Of a stretch of 64,000 bases of DNA, positions 24,949-33,560 are shown one piece after another. How positions within the stretch are numbered: position 1 is the first letter of the stretch; each line of letters opens with the position of its first letter. The translations under genes were made by a program, and so were the position numbers. Origin of the DNA: a virus; the IMG/VR virus record IMGVR_UViG_3300031973_001557, positions 1-64,000 of that record; one strand, given 5' to 3'. The notes below the pieces were generated by a model, which did no database searches, was not told the DNA's origin, and saw only the letters and a list, made by a program, of their open reading frames with translations.

Positions 24949-25834
24949 TTATAGAAAACCAATACCGAAAACACAAAAAGAGATATCTAAAAATCTTCAA
25001 CAACCATATAATGATGGAGAAGGAAGATTTATAGGTCAAAATCCTAATTTTCCATCTAATCCTAACGAACTTGAATCAGGTAAAAACTTTAATAGAGCGG
25101 AAAAAACATCGTTTAAAAATGATACATCTAAAATACAAACTATTAGTATTCAAGACATTGATGAAGCTATAATGTATTATTTTGAAAACGTAATTAAACC
25201 AAGAGTAATTCAAAATGGTAATACAGTTAAAGTACCAATAATATATGGAGCTCCTGAGAGATGGAAATCTATACAAAAAGATGGATTTTATAGGGATAAA
25301 AAAGGTGCTATAATGTACCCACTAATTATGTTTAAAAGAACATCGGTACAAAAAAATAAAAATTTAACTAATAAATTAGATTCTAATAATCCTAATGTAT
25401 ATACTTTTACACAAGATAATTATACTCAAAGAAATTTTTATTCAAATTTTAATGTATTAAATAATAGAATACCACAAAAAGTTAAACGTGCAATAGTAGT
25501 TCCTGACTACGTAAAGTTAGTTTATCAATGTGCAATACAAACTTACTATGTAGAACAATTAAATAAAATAATTGAAGATATTAATTATGCTTCTTATTCA
25601 TATTGGGGAGACCAAGAAAGATTTAAATTTATATCAGCTATAGATAGCTTTGAAATAGTAACAGAATTAAATACAGGTCAAGAAAGGGCTGTAAAATCAA
25701 CCTTTCAATTAACTATGGATGGTTATTTAATACCTGATAATATACAAAAAGATACTGCTTCGATAAAAAAATATTCTGATAAATCCTCAGTTACATTTAA
25801 TATGGAAACTGTTAAAAATATAAATGAAATTTAG
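24941..25834 (+). CDS. Tail completion / sheath stabiliser (gp15-like)
   Basis: A 297-residue protein. The N-terminal 65 residues are basic and polar. The core (about 70-140) reads IDEAIMYYFENVIKPRVIQN, then VPIIYGAPERWKSIQKDGF and MYPLIMFKRTS, the pattern of T4 gp15 tail terminators, in which a helix is followed by a V-P-[IV]-x-Y-G strand. VVPDYVKLVYQCAIQTYYVE and FELTMDGYL-like strands follow. In T4, gp15 caps the tail tube and sheath before head joining. Assignment is from pattern and position between the neck genes and the sheath. Confidence 0.7.
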   Translation: MPDYRKPIPKTQKEISKNLQQPYNDGEGRFIGQNPNFPSNPNELESGKNFNRAEKTSFKNDTSKIQTISIQDIDEAIMYYFENVIKPRVIQNGNTVKVPIIYGAPERWKSIQKDGFYRDKKGAIMYPLIMFKRTSVQKNKNLTNKLDSNNPNVYTFTQDNYTQRNFYSNFNVLNNRIPQKVKRAIVVPDYVKLVYQCAIQTYYVEQLNKIIEDINYASYSYWGDQERFKFISAIDSFEIVTELNTGQERAVKSTFQLTMDGYLIPDNIQKDTASIKKYSDKSSVTFNMETVKNINEI

Positions 25835-25836
25835 TT

Positions 25837-26619
25837 ATGGCTCGAATAAAAGTTTCTAGACCTGCTATAATTGATACCCCTGCATCTTTTACTGATTTAA
25901 CAGCTACAGGTGATCTAACTATTTTAGGATCAGCATCATTTAGCGGATCATTTACTTTTTCAGGTAGTTTTGATGGAGGTAATGCTACTTTTAATAATAT
26001 TACAGCATCTGGTAATATAAGCGCAAGTAGTACTGGTTCATTTGCACATGTACAACTACCAGGACAAGGTAAAATAGCATTTGATAATACCAGTCCTTCA
26101 GACCAATTTATTACTGGGTATGATGATCTTATACAGATAGATGCTGATCAAAATTTAGATTTATTAGCACGCACTCATATAAAACATAATACACCATTAG
26201 TGATAAGTAGAACCAATGGAACTGTGTATAATTTTACTGGTTCTATGAATATAACTTCTAGTACCCCTGGGAGTCTTAACGCATCATTAAATGTAGAAGG
26301 ACCTATTACTTCATCTATACTAAAAGCTAATACTAGTACTCAATTAACATTAAGCTCTTCTTTTAGTACTACTTTAAATTTTAGTATTAATAGAATAATG
26401 ATAACTCATTCAGTACAACCATTAACAATGTCTATTGATTCAGATCTTGCTGTATTAGGAAATGTTATAATGACTGACATATCCGCCTCAGGTTTAGATT
26501 TACCTTCCTCAGATTTTAAAGTTTTAAATGGTACATTTGATACTACTAAAAGAAATTATGTGTATTATCATTATATAGGAAACGATACAGCATTAGTTAC
26601 AATTAATCAGGAGTCATAA
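25837..26619 (+). CDS. Short fibre-like protein with TGS/ASGNIS repeats
   Basis: A 260-residue protein. Residues 20-65 are fibre-type repeats (LGSASFSGSFTFSGSFDGG, ITASGNISASSTGSF), followed by a compact domain (about 65-130) and a beta-rich C-terminus (about 170-260). It shares a DNA module with the fibre genes at 19139 and 27851. The N-terminus (ARIKVSRPAIIDTPASF) differs from theirs and may be the attachment site. It shares a base with the next, lectin-like gene, so it is likely the shaft onto which that lectin is mounted. Confidence 0.75.
   Translation: MARIKVSRPAIIDTPASFTDLTATGDLTILGSASFSGSFTFSGSFDGGNATFNNITASGNISASSTGSFAHVQLPGQGKIAFDNTSPSDQFITGYDDLIQIDADQNLDLLARTHIKHNTPLVISRTNGTVYNFTGSMNITSSTPGSLNASLNVEGPITSSILKANTSTQLTLSSSFSTTLNFSINRIMITHSVQPLTMSIDSDLAVLGNVIMTDISASGLDLPSSDFKVLNGTFDTTKRNYVYYHYIGNDTALVTINQES
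26002..26031 (+). repeat. ASGNISAS module, copy 3 (shortened)
   Basis: Thirty nucleotides matching the 36-nt fibre module and then diverging. It encodes TASGNISASS. Confidence 0.75.
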
Positions 26620-27533
26620 TGTCAATGATAGCTGCATTTTTTAGTTCAACTGCTGCAGTAGCAGGACAAACTTTTTTATTAGATCAATTTGGAGATAATA
26701 TAAGAGTAGCTTATTCTGTTAGAAAACTATCTTCTACATATTCTGGTGCTGCAATGAGAGTCCGTGAAACTGGATTTAATACTGAAACTGATATTGGATT
26801 TGACTCAAATGGAGATTTAGACACAACAGCTTTATTAGCTCATTGTGCATCTAATGGAGAAGGAAGAATAGTTACATGGTATGATCAAAGCGGTAATGGG
26901 ATAGATGTTACTCAAGGAACTGCAGACAGACAACCAGTAATAGTAACAGGTAATGCGGTAGTTACAGTTAATGGTAAACCAGCAGGCTTTAGAGATACTA
27001 CTTCACATTTTTTAGAAAGTAGTGCTAATGCACAATTAGTAAATGCATCCGATGCCTCTAATACTTCAATTGGGGTAGTAAAATATTCATCAAGTTACAG
27101 AACGTGCGCTTTAGGACAGGATAAAGCAGGAACGAGTGGAAGAGTAGGACAATTTATTCGTAATGGACATACCAATAATGTAAATAAACTAAGAGTAGTA
27201 TATTTTACAAATAATGGGATTAGTTCATTCCTTATAGATACAGCAGCTAATTCAGCATATATTGGTAATCAAATACTTCAAGTTGGGTTCAGTGAAGGAA
27301 ATAGCACCAAAACAATAGGTATTCGATATAATGGTAGTCAAGTAGTTACATCTACAACATCCGGAACTATATTTAGTGGTGCTCTGCATGTTTTTCTATT
27401 TGATAATGGTAGAAATGCTCCTTCTGATGGTTCAGATCATCATATTCAAGAAATATTATCATACGATACTCTTAAATCAGATATAGCAGATATAGAAACT
27501 AATATTAATTCATACTTTTCAATATACTCATAA
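26619..27533 (+). CDS. Concanavalin-like lectin (arabinofuranosidase-B-type domain)
   Basis: A 304-residue protein. Residues about 25-110 read VAYSVRKLSSTYSGAAMRVR, then ETDIGFDSNGDLDTTALLAH and GRIVTWYDQSGNGIDVTQG, ending RQPVIVTG. This is the pattern of the N-terminal laminarinase/arabinofuranosidase-B-like concanavalin fold seen in glycan-binding surface proteins. The rest has beta strands typical of LamG-like lectins. No hydrolase active site can be claimed. It probably binds a host surface polysaccharide as part of the adhesion apparatus, and lies directly after a short fibre gene. Confidence 0.75.
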   Translation: MSMIAAFFSSTAAVAGQTFLLDQFGDNIRVAYSVRKLSSTYSGAAMRVRETGFNTETDIGFDSNGDLDTTALLAHCASNGEGRIVTWYDQSGNGIDVTQGTADRQPVIVTGNAVVTVNGKPAGFRDTTSHFLESSANAQLVNASDASNTSIGVVKYSSSYRTCALGQDKAGTSGRVGQFIRNGHTNNVNKLRVVYFTNNGISSFLIDTAANSAYIGNQILQVGFSEGNSTKTIGIRYNGSQVVTSTTSGTIFSGALHVFLFDNGRNAPSDGSDHHIQEILSYDTLKSDIADIETNINSYFSIYS

Positions 27534-27536
27534 ATT

Positions 27537-27824
27537 ATGCACATATATTACGAATATCCTAATTCATCCTCAGCCTATGAGGCATCATCTCAAATTTATG
27601 ATTTGAATACATCTTCTTTACAACCACATGGAACTTATTATGCATATAGTATTTGTACACAAACTGGAAGTGATCCGAGATGTTTAGTAATGTATACAGA
27701 TAATGAATATTTTGATACTGGTTCCGTATTTGATGGAGTATCTACTCTGACTAATCAACAAGCTATTGAACAAGGTTATTTTGTATCTGGTTCCCCTGCT
27801 TATGATGATGGAGGAATAGATTAA
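27537..27824 (+). CDS. Small Tyr/Ser-rich protein in the adhesion block
   Basis: A 95-residue protein starting 3 nt after the lectin gene. It is rich in Tyr, Ser, Gly and Asp (HIYYEYPNSSSAYEASSQIY), has two Cys (CTQTGSDPRC) and a short acidic end. I do not recognise it. Its position after an adhesin is like that of the aromatic-rich protein at 23020, so it may be a small capping or chaperone-like partner. Confidence 0.5.
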   Translation: MHIYYEYPNSSSAYEASSQIYDLNTSSLQPHGTYYAYSICTQTGSDPRCLVMYTDNEYFDTGSVFDGVSTLTNQQAIEQGYFVSGSPAYDDGGID

Positions 27825-27833
27825 TTTTATAAC

Positions 27834-27842
27834 TATTTATAA
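27834..27842 (+). promoter_or_regulatory. Late-motif TATTTATAA
   Basis: TATTTATAA lies 8 nt upstream of the ATG at 27851 and continues as TATTTATAAATA, which also contains the T4 late box in forward orientation. Confidence 0.45.
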
Positions 27843-27850
27843 ATAAAGTA

Positions 27851-29158
27851 ATGGCCAAACAATTATCAAAAACTGGTATACTTGATGGACAATTAGCAAC
27901 TGCTGCACAAGTAACACAATCCATAGATGCATTAACAGGCGCTGATGGATATGATATTACAATATCAGGATCTCTAACCGTAACAGGATCTACTGATTTA
28001 AATGGTAATTTAGCTATTACAGGATTTCCAAATGTTTCAGCATCTCTTGCAGCATCTGGTGTTGGTAATGGATTTCCATTTACTGGATCAGCTGAAATAA
28101 CAGGGTCTTTAAATATAGTAGGAAATATAACAGCATCTGGTAATATAAGTTCAAGTGGAGATATATTTGCTAATGATATTACCTTAGAAGCAAATGGTAT
28201 ATCTGATAAACCTAATGTAATATTACAAAGAGGTGCTATTCAAGGAATTACTCTTGAAATGGGTAGTGGTGGTAATGATAATGGTCTTCTTCGAGTTAAT
28301 AATACTTCTGGTTTACCTATGATAAGACTTGAAGGTGGAGGTAATAGCTTCTTTTCACAATCACTTAATGTAGGTGTACCATATTCGTATCCTGAACCCG
28401 TAGGTGGTACATTTACTGTAAGAGGTACTATAAGCTCGAGTGGAGCTATTAATACATTATCAGATATAACTTCATCAGGAAATATAGTATTTGCAGGTAA
28501 TATAAGTGGTAGTGGAACTAATTCTTCATATTTTGGAGATGAATATAATGCACATGGTGGAGATGGAAATTCAGGATTTACATTATTATCTTTAGGTAAT
28601 AAACCTAGTATCTTTGCTTCAGGAACCTCTGTTTTTGTAGGTAATTCAGCTAATACTACACAAACAGGCATAAATTTAGTAGGACAAGTAACAGCATCTG
28701 GTAATATAAGTGCAAGTGGAGACATAATTGGAAATAATGGATCTTTTTCTACATCCGTAACTACTCCAGAAATTTCTGGGAATACAGAAATTACAGGTGA
28801 TCTACAAGTAGTAAATATTACTGCAACTCATATCACAGCATCAGGTCATGGATTATTTCAAGCAGGTAAACCTATTATTACACATACAACACATTTATCT
28901 GCATCCATATCTCAAGCTGGATTTTATAATATAGTAGGAGGACAATTTACATGCTCTATTACAATATCAAGTGCACCTGTAGGAGCTGAATATGAATTTT
29001 TTCAAACTTCTTCTGCTGGAAACTTTTTCTTTCATACTGGATCAGGAATTACGTTAATATCTAAAAATAATAGCTTAAGACTAGCCCAACAAGGATCATC
29101 AGCAGTACTTAAAAAAGTAGCTACTGATACTTTCCATTTAATGGGTGATTTAACATAA
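27851..29158 (+). CDS. Tail-fibre-like protein with ASGNIS modules
   Basis: A 435-residue fibre-type protein. The N-terminus (AKQLSKTGILDGQLATAAQV) resembles attachment segments of phage fibres. Repeats of the form ISGSLTVTGSTDLNGNL and ASGNISSSGDI follow from about 35 to 110 and again at 195-225 and 280-330. The final 100 residues form a compact domain (HTTHLSASISQAGFYNIVGG, FFFHTGSGITLISKN) that looks like a trimerisation or knob domain. It is followed after 4 nt by a LamG-like lectin gene, as the shorter fibre at 25837 is followed by its own lectin. It is probably a host-range determinant. Confidence 0.8.
   Translation: MAKQLSKTGILDGQLATAAQVTQSIDALTGADGYDITISGSLTVTGSTDLNGNLAITGFPNVSASLAASGVGNGFPFTGSAEITGSLNIVGNITASGNISSSGDIFANDITLEANGISDKPNVILQRGAIQGITLEMGSGGNDNGLLRVNNTSGLPMIRLEGGGNSFFSQSLNVGVPYSYPEPVGGTFTVRGTISSSGAINTLSDITSSGNIVFAGNISGSGTNSSYFGDEYNAHGGDGNSGFTLLSLGNKPSIFASGTSVFVGNSANTTQTGINLVGQVTASGNISASGDIIGNNGSFSTSVTTPEISGNTEITGDLQVVNITATHITASGHGLFQAGKPIITHTTHLSASISQAGFYNIVGGQFTCSITISSAPVGAEYEFFQTSSAGNFFFHTGSGITLISKNNSLRLAQQGSSAVLKKVATDTFHLMGDLT
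28130..28165 (+). repeat. ASGNISSSGDI module, copy 4
   Basis: A 36-nt unit in the fibre gene at 27851, matching the consensus of the other copies with one substitution that changes Ala to Ser. Confidence 0.8.
28691..28726 (+). repeat. ASGNISASGDI module, copy 5
   Basis: A second copy in the gene at 27851, matching the consensus almost perfectly. Confidence 0.8.
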
Positions 29159-29162
29159 TTAA

Positions 29163-29864
29163 ATGAGTAAGATAGGCGCAATAGCACAATCAGATACTTC
29201 CATTATAACTGATGGGTTAATATATAATTTGGACTTTTCCAAGTTCTCGTGCTTTCCAAGAACAGGTACTACTGTTACAGATTTAGAAGAATCATTAACT
29301 GCAACTATTGCAAATGGAGCATCATTCACTTCCAATGATTTAGGAGCTTGTGATTTTGATGCTGTAGATGATCAAATTGCTATCAATCCTCCGCCTGGCA
29401 TACTTGAATCATATCCATTATCCATTGAAGTATGGTTCAAGTCTGGAAATAACAATACAGGTATAGTTTCAAAGGGTAGGACAAGAGGAAGTGCTAGTCA
29501 AAGAGATTTAGATATAACAGGTACTGGAACTGATATAAGATTTCTAATTAGTAATGGTTCAGGATATAATTTCATACTGGATGCTACTTATCCATCTTTA
29601 AATGTATGGCATCATTTAGTATGCATGTGGGATGGAACAACAACAACAAATGGCGCAAAAATGTATTTAGATGGCTCTTTATATGCTCAAGCAACTTCAA
29701 CGGGTACAAGTTTTGCTACAGGAGATGGTATATACATAGGCGGTAACAGATCAGGTTTCTTTTTTGATGGACCGATTGCTGTGACAAGATTCTATAACAA
29801 ATCTCTTTCAGCAGATGAAGTATCCATTAATTATAATGCGTTAAAAGAAAGATTTGGGCTATGA
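29163..29864 (+). CDS. LamG-like concanavalin lectin
   Basis: A 233-residue single-domain protein with the pattern of the Laminin-G_3/concanavalin family: LIYNLDFSKFSCFPRTGTTV near the start, then CDFDAVDDQIAI, YPLSIEVWFKSGNNNTGIV, WHHLVCMWDGTTTTNGAKMY, LDGSLYAQAT and the closing ITRFYNKSL-like strand (AVTRFYNKSLSADEVSINYN). These residues build the jelly-roll used for glycan or surface-protein binding. It probably decorates the fibre encoded just upstream. It overlaps the next gene by 4 nt. Confidence 0.85.
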   Translation: MSKIGAIAQSDTSIITDGLIYNLDFSKFSCFPRTGTTVTDLEESLTATIANGASFTSNDLGACDFDAVDDQIAINPPPGILESYPLSIEVWFKSGNNNTGIVSKGRTRGSASQRDLDITGTGTDIRFLISNGSGYNFILDATYPSLNVWHHLVCMWDGTTTTNGAKMYLDGSLYAQATSTGTSFATGDGIYIGGNRSGFFFDGPIAVTRFYNKSLSADEVSINYNALKERFGL

Positions 29865-30109
29865 GTAATACTAGAAAATATATTATATTTGATATTACTG
29901 AATTAAATACTATAGATTTTAATCAGGTATTAGAAACATCAAGTGACACTGTTATATATAATGTAGCTGAAACACAAACTATAGTAAAATATTTAGGTGA
30001 TATGCCATCCTCAGTACAATCTTTAACTACTAAAGAAGGACCATATACACATACACAAATTATGAATATTATAACAGGTTCTGCTTGGACCGATCCTAAT
30101 GCAGAATAA
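29861..30109 (+). CDS. Small hypothetical protein of the adhesion block
   Basis: An 82-residue protein starting in an ATGA overlap with the lectin gene. It begins KYIIFDITELNTIDFNQVL, an alpha/beta-looking start, and ends with a polar tail. No motif is recognised. Small proteins in this position are often fibre-assembly chaperones, but nothing in the sequence proves it. Confidence 0.55.
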   Translation: MSNTRKYIIFDITELNTIDFNQVLETSSDTVIYNVAETQTIVKYLGDMPSSVQSLTTKEGPYTHTQIMNIITGSAWTDPNAE

Positions 30110-30140
30110 TTAAATTTTGTAGTTTAATAAAAATATATTA

Positions 30141-30149
30141 TATTTATTA
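30141..30149 (+). promoter_or_regulatory. Late-motif variant TATTTATTA
   Basis: TATTTATTA lies 15 nt upstream of the ATG at 30165. Confidence 0.4.
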
Positions 30150-30164
30150 TAGTAAAAATAAGTC

Positions 30165-30422
30165 ATGATAAAACAAAAAAAAGTTACTAAACAAGAATTA
30201 GAATCTATTAATACTATTAAAGAACAACAAAATACTTTAATTAGTAATCTAGGATTAGCTGAATATCAGCTGAAGTTTTTAGAGCAACAAAAAAATGATT
30301 TAATGGTAGAATTATCTAAAACTGAAATAGAATTAGATAAACTATCAAATAATTTAAAAGAAAAATATGGAGATGTTTCTATTAATATGGAAACAGGTGA
30401 ATTTATTAACGAAAATAAATAG
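30165..30422 (+). CDS. Small coiled-coil protein
   Basis: An 85-residue protein that is almost entirely charged and helical. Heptad-like Leu/Ile spacing runs from about residue 8 to 67 (LESINTIKEQQNTLISNLGL, LKFLEQQKNDLMVELSKTEI), predicting a two-stranded coiled coil. The C-terminal 15 residues are polar. It stands alone between the adhesion block and the sheath, with its own late motif. Role unknown; a structural spacer or assembly helper is plausible. Confidence 0.6.
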   Translation: MIKQKKVTKQELESINTIKEQQNTLISNLGLAEYQLKFLEQQKNDLMVELSKTEIELDKLSNNLKEKYGDVSINMETGEFINENK

Positions 30423-30453
30423 ATATTTATATTTGATATAGATAAAAATAATA

Positions 30454-30471
30454 TACACTAAGTATAGTGTA
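30454..30471 (+). other. Hairpin in the leader of the sheath gene
   Basis: TACACTA and TAGTGTA form a perfect 7-bp stem with a 4-nt loop in the 114-nt gap before the sheath gene. No T tract follows, so it is not a typical terminator. The rest of the gap is AT-rich and carries the late motif at 30509. Confidence 0.4.
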
Positions 30472-30508
30472 AAGTTTCTTGAATAATTAGTTTTGTAAAT
30501 AAATAAGA

Positions 30509-30517
30509 TATTTATTA
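30509..30517 (+). promoter_or_regulatory. Late-motif variant TATTTATTA
   Basis: TATTTATTA lies 19 nt upstream of the sheath ATG at 30537, the longest spacing but one in the set. Confidence 0.45.
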
Positions 30518-30536
30518 TTATAGCAAAACAACAAAA

Positions 30537-32252
30537 ATGGCAGAGACATTATTATCACCAGGTGTATTAGCAAGAGAGAATGATCTTTCTTTTATTCAAC
30601 AACAACCTGTTCAAGCTGGAACAGCAATCCTTGGACCTACAGCTAGAGGCCCAGTTTTAAGACCAACCCTTGTTACATCATATTCTGATTTTAAAAATAG
30701 ATTTGGTACTACTGTAGAAAGTGGTAGTAACGAGTATACATATCTTACTTCTATTGCAGCTTATAATTTTTTCCAGCAAGGAGGTACTACATTATTAGTA
30801 ACTAGAGTTGCAACAGGATCACATACTCCTGCAACTAGTTCATTTGTTTCTTCAAGCTTACCTGCAACACCTAATGCTTTTATCTTAGAAACTTTAGCAG
30901 ATGGTACTGATCAAAATAGTGTAGGACCAACTGGTACTAATCAAACACTACTAAGCGGATCTGATGAAAATTTAAGATGGGAAATTGTTAATCCTAATAC
31001 TGCATCAGGTACTTTTACTCTCTTAATTAGAAGAGGAGATGATAGCATTAATGAAAAAGTTATTTTAGAAACTTTTACTGATCTTACTTTAGATCCGTTT
31101 TCAAATGACTTTATAACTAAACGTATAGGTGATTTAACATCTACTTTAAATACATCTGAAACACAATTCTTCCTACAGCAAACAGGTACGGAACCAAATA
31201 GATCTAGATATGTAAGAGTTAAAGAAGTAAATGCTCTTACCCCTAATTTCTTTGATAATGATGGAGTTGCTAAGCCTGCTTTAACAGGGTCTATTCCTAT
31301 TGCAGCTAGTGGTACTTTTGGTGCAGCTACTGGAGATTTATTCGGACCTAGAGCAGCTAATTTTTATACTGCTATTAATGCTACCGATACACAAGGACTA
31401 GTAGCTGAAAACTATGATCAAGCTATTAATCTTTTAAATAATAAAGATGAATATAGATATAATCTATTAGTAGCTCCAGGTCTTACACTACAAGATCACT
31501 CTTCGCAATTAACTACTATAGCTAACAATGCAAGATCAAGAGGTGATTTTATGTTAATTGCTGATCCTGTAAGATATAGTAGTACTATATTGAATGTAAT
31601 AACTCAAAGTACTGTACTTAATAATTCCTATTCTGCAGTGTACTGGCCATGGCTACAAGTAATAGATCCAGATAGAGGATCAACAGTATTTGTTCCACCA
31701 TCAACTATTCTTCCAGGTACTTTTGCATTTAATGATTCAGTTGCTGAACCATGGTTTGCACCAGCTGGTATTAACAGAGGTACTCTTAATGGTGTTATAA
31801 GAGCTGAAAGAAGATTAACTCAGAATAATAGAGATGAACTTTATGATAATAATGTTAATCCTATTGCTACTTTCCCTAACGCTGGTGTAGTTGTATTCGG
31901 ACAAAAGACTACTCAGAAAAAAGCCTCAGCATTAGATAGAGTAAATGTAAGAAGATTATTGATTGCACTTAAATCATTTATTTCTCAAGTAGCTGACAAT
32001 TTAGTATTCGAACAAAATACTATAGCAACAAGAAATAATTTCTTATCTCAAGTTAATCCATATTTAGCATCAGTACAAGAAAGACAGGGTCTTTTTGCTT
32101 TCAAAGTTGTAATGGATGAAACAAATAACACACCAGATGTTATAGATAGAAATCAATTAGTAGGACAAATATTCTTACAACCAACAAGAACAGCAGAATT
32201 TATTATTCTTGATTTCAATGTATTACCAACAGGAGCAGAGTTTCCAGAATAA
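30537..32252 (+). CDS. Tail sheath protein (gp18-like)
   Basis: This is the contractile sheath subunit. The 571-residue length lies between short sheath proteins and T4 gp18 (659). The N-terminus (LLSPGVLARENDLSFIQQQP) and GPTARGPVLRPTLVTSYSDF are typical. The central variable domain covers about 80-340. The conserved C-terminal core shows RYNLLVAPGLTLQDHSSQLT, YSAVYWPWLQVIDPDRGSTV, AGINRGTLNGVIRAERRLTQ, RDELYDNNVNPIATFPNAGV, FGQKTTQKKASALDRVNVRR and the terminal TAEFIILDFNVLPTGAEF. Gene order sheath, tube and gp26-like chaperone supports it. Confidence 0.97.
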   Translation: MAETLLSPGVLARENDLSFIQQQPVQAGTAILGPTARGPVLRPTLVTSYSDFKNRFGTTVESGSNEYTYLTSIAAYNFFQQGGTTLLVTRVATGSHTPATSSFVSSSLPATPNAFILETLADGTDQNSVGPTGTNQTLLSGSDENLRWEIVNPNTASGTFTLLIRRGDDSINEKVILETFTDLTLDPFSNDFITKRIGDLTSTLNTSETQFFLQQTGTEPNRSRYVRVKEVNALTPNFFDNDGVAKPALTGSIPIAASGTFGAATGDLFGPRAANFYTAINATDTQGLVAENYDQAINLLNNKDEYRYNLLVAPGLTLQDHSSQLTTIANNARSRGDFMLIADPVRYSSTILNVITQSTVLNNSYSAVYWPWLQVIDPDRGSTVFVPPSTILPGTFAFNDSVAEPWFAPAGINRGTLNGVIRAERRLTQNNRDELYDNNVNPIATFPNAGVVVFGQKTTQKKASALDRVNVRRLLIALKSFISQVADNLVFEQNTIATRNNFLSQVNPYLASVQERQGLFAFKVVMDETNNTPDVIDRNQLVGQIFLQPTRTAEFIILDFNVLPTGAEFPE

Positions 32253-32268
32253 AAAATAAGTTCTTAGA

Positions 32269-32277
32269 TATTTATAA
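32269..32277 (+). promoter_or_regulatory. Late-motif TATTTATAA
   Basis: TATTTATAA lies 20 nt upstream of the tube-protein ATG at 32298. Confidence 0.45.
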
Positions 32278-32297
32278 TAAAGATTAAAATATAAAAC

Positions 32298-32786
32298 ATG
32301 CCAGTACTAGATAGTAACGAAATATTTTTTACCGCGTTTGAACCTAAACAGAAGAATAGATTTATTATGTTTATGGATGGTTTTCCAACATTTATGGTTA
32401 AAGGTGTTGGAGCTATCACAGTTGAGAACGGAGAGGTAAAACTTAATCATATTAATGTATATAGAAAAGTTAAAGGAACAACTACATGGGGAGATGTTCA
32501 AATAACTCTATATGATCCGATTACACCATCAGGTGCTCAAGCTATTATGGAATGGGTTCGTTTACATCACGAATCAGTAACTGGTAGAGATGGATATTCT
32601 GATTTCTATAAAAAAGATTTAACATTTAACGTTCTTGGTCCTGTAGGAGATATTGTATCTGAATGGATTATGAAAGGTGCATTTATTAAAACAGCTAACT
32701 TTGGAGATTATAACTGGGGAGATGAAAATGCAGCTCAAGAACTTACAATGACAGTAGGAATGGATTACTGTGTATTAAACTTCTAA
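32298..32786 (+). CDS. Tail tube protein (gp19-like)
   Basis: The 162-residue tube subunit matches the length of T4 gp19 (163). FEPKQKNRFIMFMDGFPTFM, NHINVYRKVKGTTTWGDVQI, TLYDPITPSGAQAIMEWVRL and DLTFNVLGPVGDIVSEWIMK are diagnostic, and the final AQELTMTVGMDYCVLNF closes the beta-sandwich. It follows the sheath gene, and both are expected to be expressed at high level late in infection. Confidence 0.97.
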   Translation: MPVLDSNEIFFTAFEPKQKNRFIMFMDGFPTFMVKGVGAITVENGEVKLNHINVYRKVKGTTTWGDVQITLYDPITPSGAQAIMEWVRLHHESVTGRDGYSDFYKKDLTFNVLGPVGDIVSEWIMKGAFIKTANFGDYNWGDENAAQELTMTVGMDYCVLNF

Positions 32787-32831
32787 GATTAATTTAAAGG
32801 TTTTAAAAAATAGTTTTAAAAAATAAAATTT

Positions 32832-33560
32832 ATGGCAACAACTAAATTCCCGTCTGAGATCGTATCTCTTCCTTCTAAAGGTGTATTATATTCTAAAGAT
32901 TCTCTACTTGCTAAAGGAGAAATAGAGATGAAGTATATGACAGCTAAAGAAGAAGATATTCTTACCAATCAAACTTATATTGAAAAAGGTATTGTAATTG
33001 ATAAATTAATTAAATCCTTAATAGTATCAGATATTAACTATGATGATCTTTTAACAGGAGATAAGAATGGTATAATGATTGCTGCTCGAATTCTTTCATA
33101 TGGTAAAGAATATACTTTTACTATGAATGGAGAAGAATATACTGTTGATTTAACAGATTATAAAGAAAAAGACTTACATCCGGAAGTTAAAAAAGGTATT
33201 AATAATTTTTCATTTACTTTACCATATTCAAAAATACCTGTTACATTTAAGCTTTTAACTCACAAAGATGAACGAAATATTGAGCAGGAAATTAAATCTC
33301 TTAAAAGAATAAAATCTTCGGAAAGTTTTTTATTATCAACTAGATTAAAGCATATGATTACTTCAGTTGGAGATCAGGATGATAGTAAAACTATTAGAGA
33401 ATTTGTTGATAAAGAATTGCTTGCAATGGATGCTAGAGCATTAAGAAAATATGTAAAAGAGATAGCACCAGATATGGACTTATTTTTTTTTACAGAAGGA
33501 AGCGATAAACCTATCAGCCTCCCAATTACTATCCAGTTCTTTTATCCTGACGTCGAGTGA
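32832..33560 (+). CDS. Baseplate hub/tail assembly protein (gp26-like)
   Basis: A 242-residue protein related to the T4 gp26 (T4_baseplate) family. LPSKGVLYSKDSLLAKGEIE and MKYMTAKEEDILTNQTYIEK near the N-terminus are a strong signature. A beta-rich middle and a helical C-terminus follow, ending in a PITIQFFYPD segment of the type seen in homologues. It is thought to act as an assembly factor for the hub or tail. Nine consecutive T's at 33483-33491 encode Phe-Phe-Phe. A second frame overlapping the 3' end continues into a gp51-like sequence, as in phages whose tail-assembly chaperones are made by frameshift. Confidence 0.88.
   Translation: MATTKFPSEIVSLPSKGVLYSKDSLLAKGEIEMKYMTAKEEDILTNQTYIEKGIVIDKLIKSLIVSDINYDDLLTGDKNGIMIAARILSYGKEYTFTMNGEEYTVDLTDYKEKDLHPEVKKGINNFSFTLPYSKIPVTFKLLTHKDERNIEQEIKSLKRIKSSESFLLSTRLKHMITSVGDQDDSKTIREFVDKELLAMDARALRKYVKEIAPDMDLFFFTEGSDKPISLPITIQFFYPDVE

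Noticed and set aside
28240-28725. Long minus-strand frames in the fibre and lectin genes (also at 20185 and 21669)
   Set aside because: They are antisense to repeat-rich fibre sequence, have Pro/Leu-rich compositions without recognisable motifs, and no other gene in the window is on the minus strand.
30454-30480. Hairpin before the sheath gene as a terminator
   Set aside because: The stem is AT-rich and is not followed by a T tract, so it is kept as a hairpin of unknown role.
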